From a bacterium (GTDB lineage Bacteria > Pseudomonadota > Gammaproteobacteria > GCA-002705445 > GCA-002716945), in contig JAPOHH010000007.1 of NCBI GenBank assembly GCA_029979505.1, positions 1 to 58,690 on the forward strand: 58,690 nt of DNA, written 5' to 3'. Both the position numbers and the translations under genes were made by a program. The notes under the pieces are model-generated. The model worked only from the letters and a program-made list of their open reading frames with translations, was not told the DNA's origin and searched no databases. This document shows positions 58,586-58,690 of this stretch, one piece after another; within the stretch, counting starts at the first letter, position 1; every line of letters starts with the position of its first letter.

Positions 58586-58690
58586 ATGGGGAAAAAATTA
58601 CTAGCGTTACCGTTTATGCTGATGACTGCTCTGGGCTATGCAGGCGAAGCGAGTCAGGCCTTAAATCAAGTTAAACAGAATATGATTCAA
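58586..58690 (+). CDS. Exported protein, N-terminal fragment only
   Basis: The ATG at 58586 opens a frame that runs to the window edge (35 codons). The N-terminus MGKKLLALPFMLMTALGYA is a clear signal peptide, probably cut before GEASQ. Codon choice (GCG, CTG, GGC, GCC) is noticeably less A/T-biased than in its neighbours. The frame is too short to identify a family. Confidence 0.65.
   Translation, partial: MGKKLLALPFMLMTALGYAGEASQALNQVKQNMIQ

Overview
The window is one contiguous stretch of an AT-rich, tightly packed bacterial chromosome around the replication origin. The gene order rpmH-rnpA-yidD-yidC-mnmE-mnmG-rsmG-parA-parB-atpIBEFHAGDC-glmU-glmS, with dnaA-dnaN-recF running the other way, is typical of Gammaproteobacteria. 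Intergenic gaps are tiny, many genes overlap, and there is a proteorhodopsin with its own retinal pathway. No insertion sequence, phage gene or CRISPR array was seen. This fits a streamlined, sunlit-ocean gammaproteobacterium of the SAR86 kind. That assignment is an inference from gene content and was not tested by phylogeny.

Layout. Positions 1-3240 (minus strand) hold recF (cut by the window edge), dnaN and dnaA, with a perfect parS-like palindrome inside recF and a candidate origin between dnaN and dnaA. Positions 3318-11081 (plus) hold ribosomal protein L34, RNase P protein, membrane insertion (YidD, YidC), tRNA U34 modification (MnmE, MnmG), RsmG and ParAB. Positions 11117-21397 hold the complete F-type ATP synthase operon, GlmU, GlmS and YhbY. 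Positions 21403-28326 hold a peptidase E-like gene, three small genes, a blue-type proteorhodopsin and crtI-crtB-crtY-blh, which together turn phytoene precursors into retinal. Positions 28409-31416 hold a 23-residue membrane peptide, acetyl-CoA synthetase, an unknown gene and an SRAP DNA-protein crosslink gene. Positions 31409-34071 (minus) hold a periplasmic/lipoprotein set with a CtpA protease. Positions 34147-36308 hold an ArsR regulator, a rhodanese-like protein, SecB and GpsA. Positions 36297-40224 (minus) are glnA-glnL-glnG behind a clear sigma-54 promoter. Positions 40480-43049 hold a single-chain glycyl-tRNA synthetase, gmhB and plsC. The remainder holds an aldo/keto reductase, a SulP transporter, trmB-thiG-thiS, tRNA-Thr, rmlA, a TVP38-family protein, an isoprenyl diphosphate synthase, an SDR, a MORN-repeat membrane protein, a molybdopterin enzyme with a GltD-like partner, a DUF1326 protein and two TPR genes.

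The points most worth following are: (i) several genes that start a transcription unit have a TATAAT-like box 5-7 bases before the start codon and no Shine-Dalgarno, which suggests leaderless mRNAs; (ii) glutamine synthetase has Phe where the adenylylated Tyr should be, although its sigma-54/NtrC control is intact; (iii) an alpha2-type glycyl-tRNA synthetase sits exactly where relatives carry glyQ-glyS; (iv) a SulP transporter appears to need a non-standard AUU start; (v) an inverted repeat sits between proteorhodopsin and crtI, next to the crtI -10 box; (vi) two very small membrane proteins are embedded in operons. No wholly new multi-gene system could be demonstrated. The best candidates for undescribed biology are the leaderless-promoter pattern and the small unknown genes around the light-harvesting cluster.
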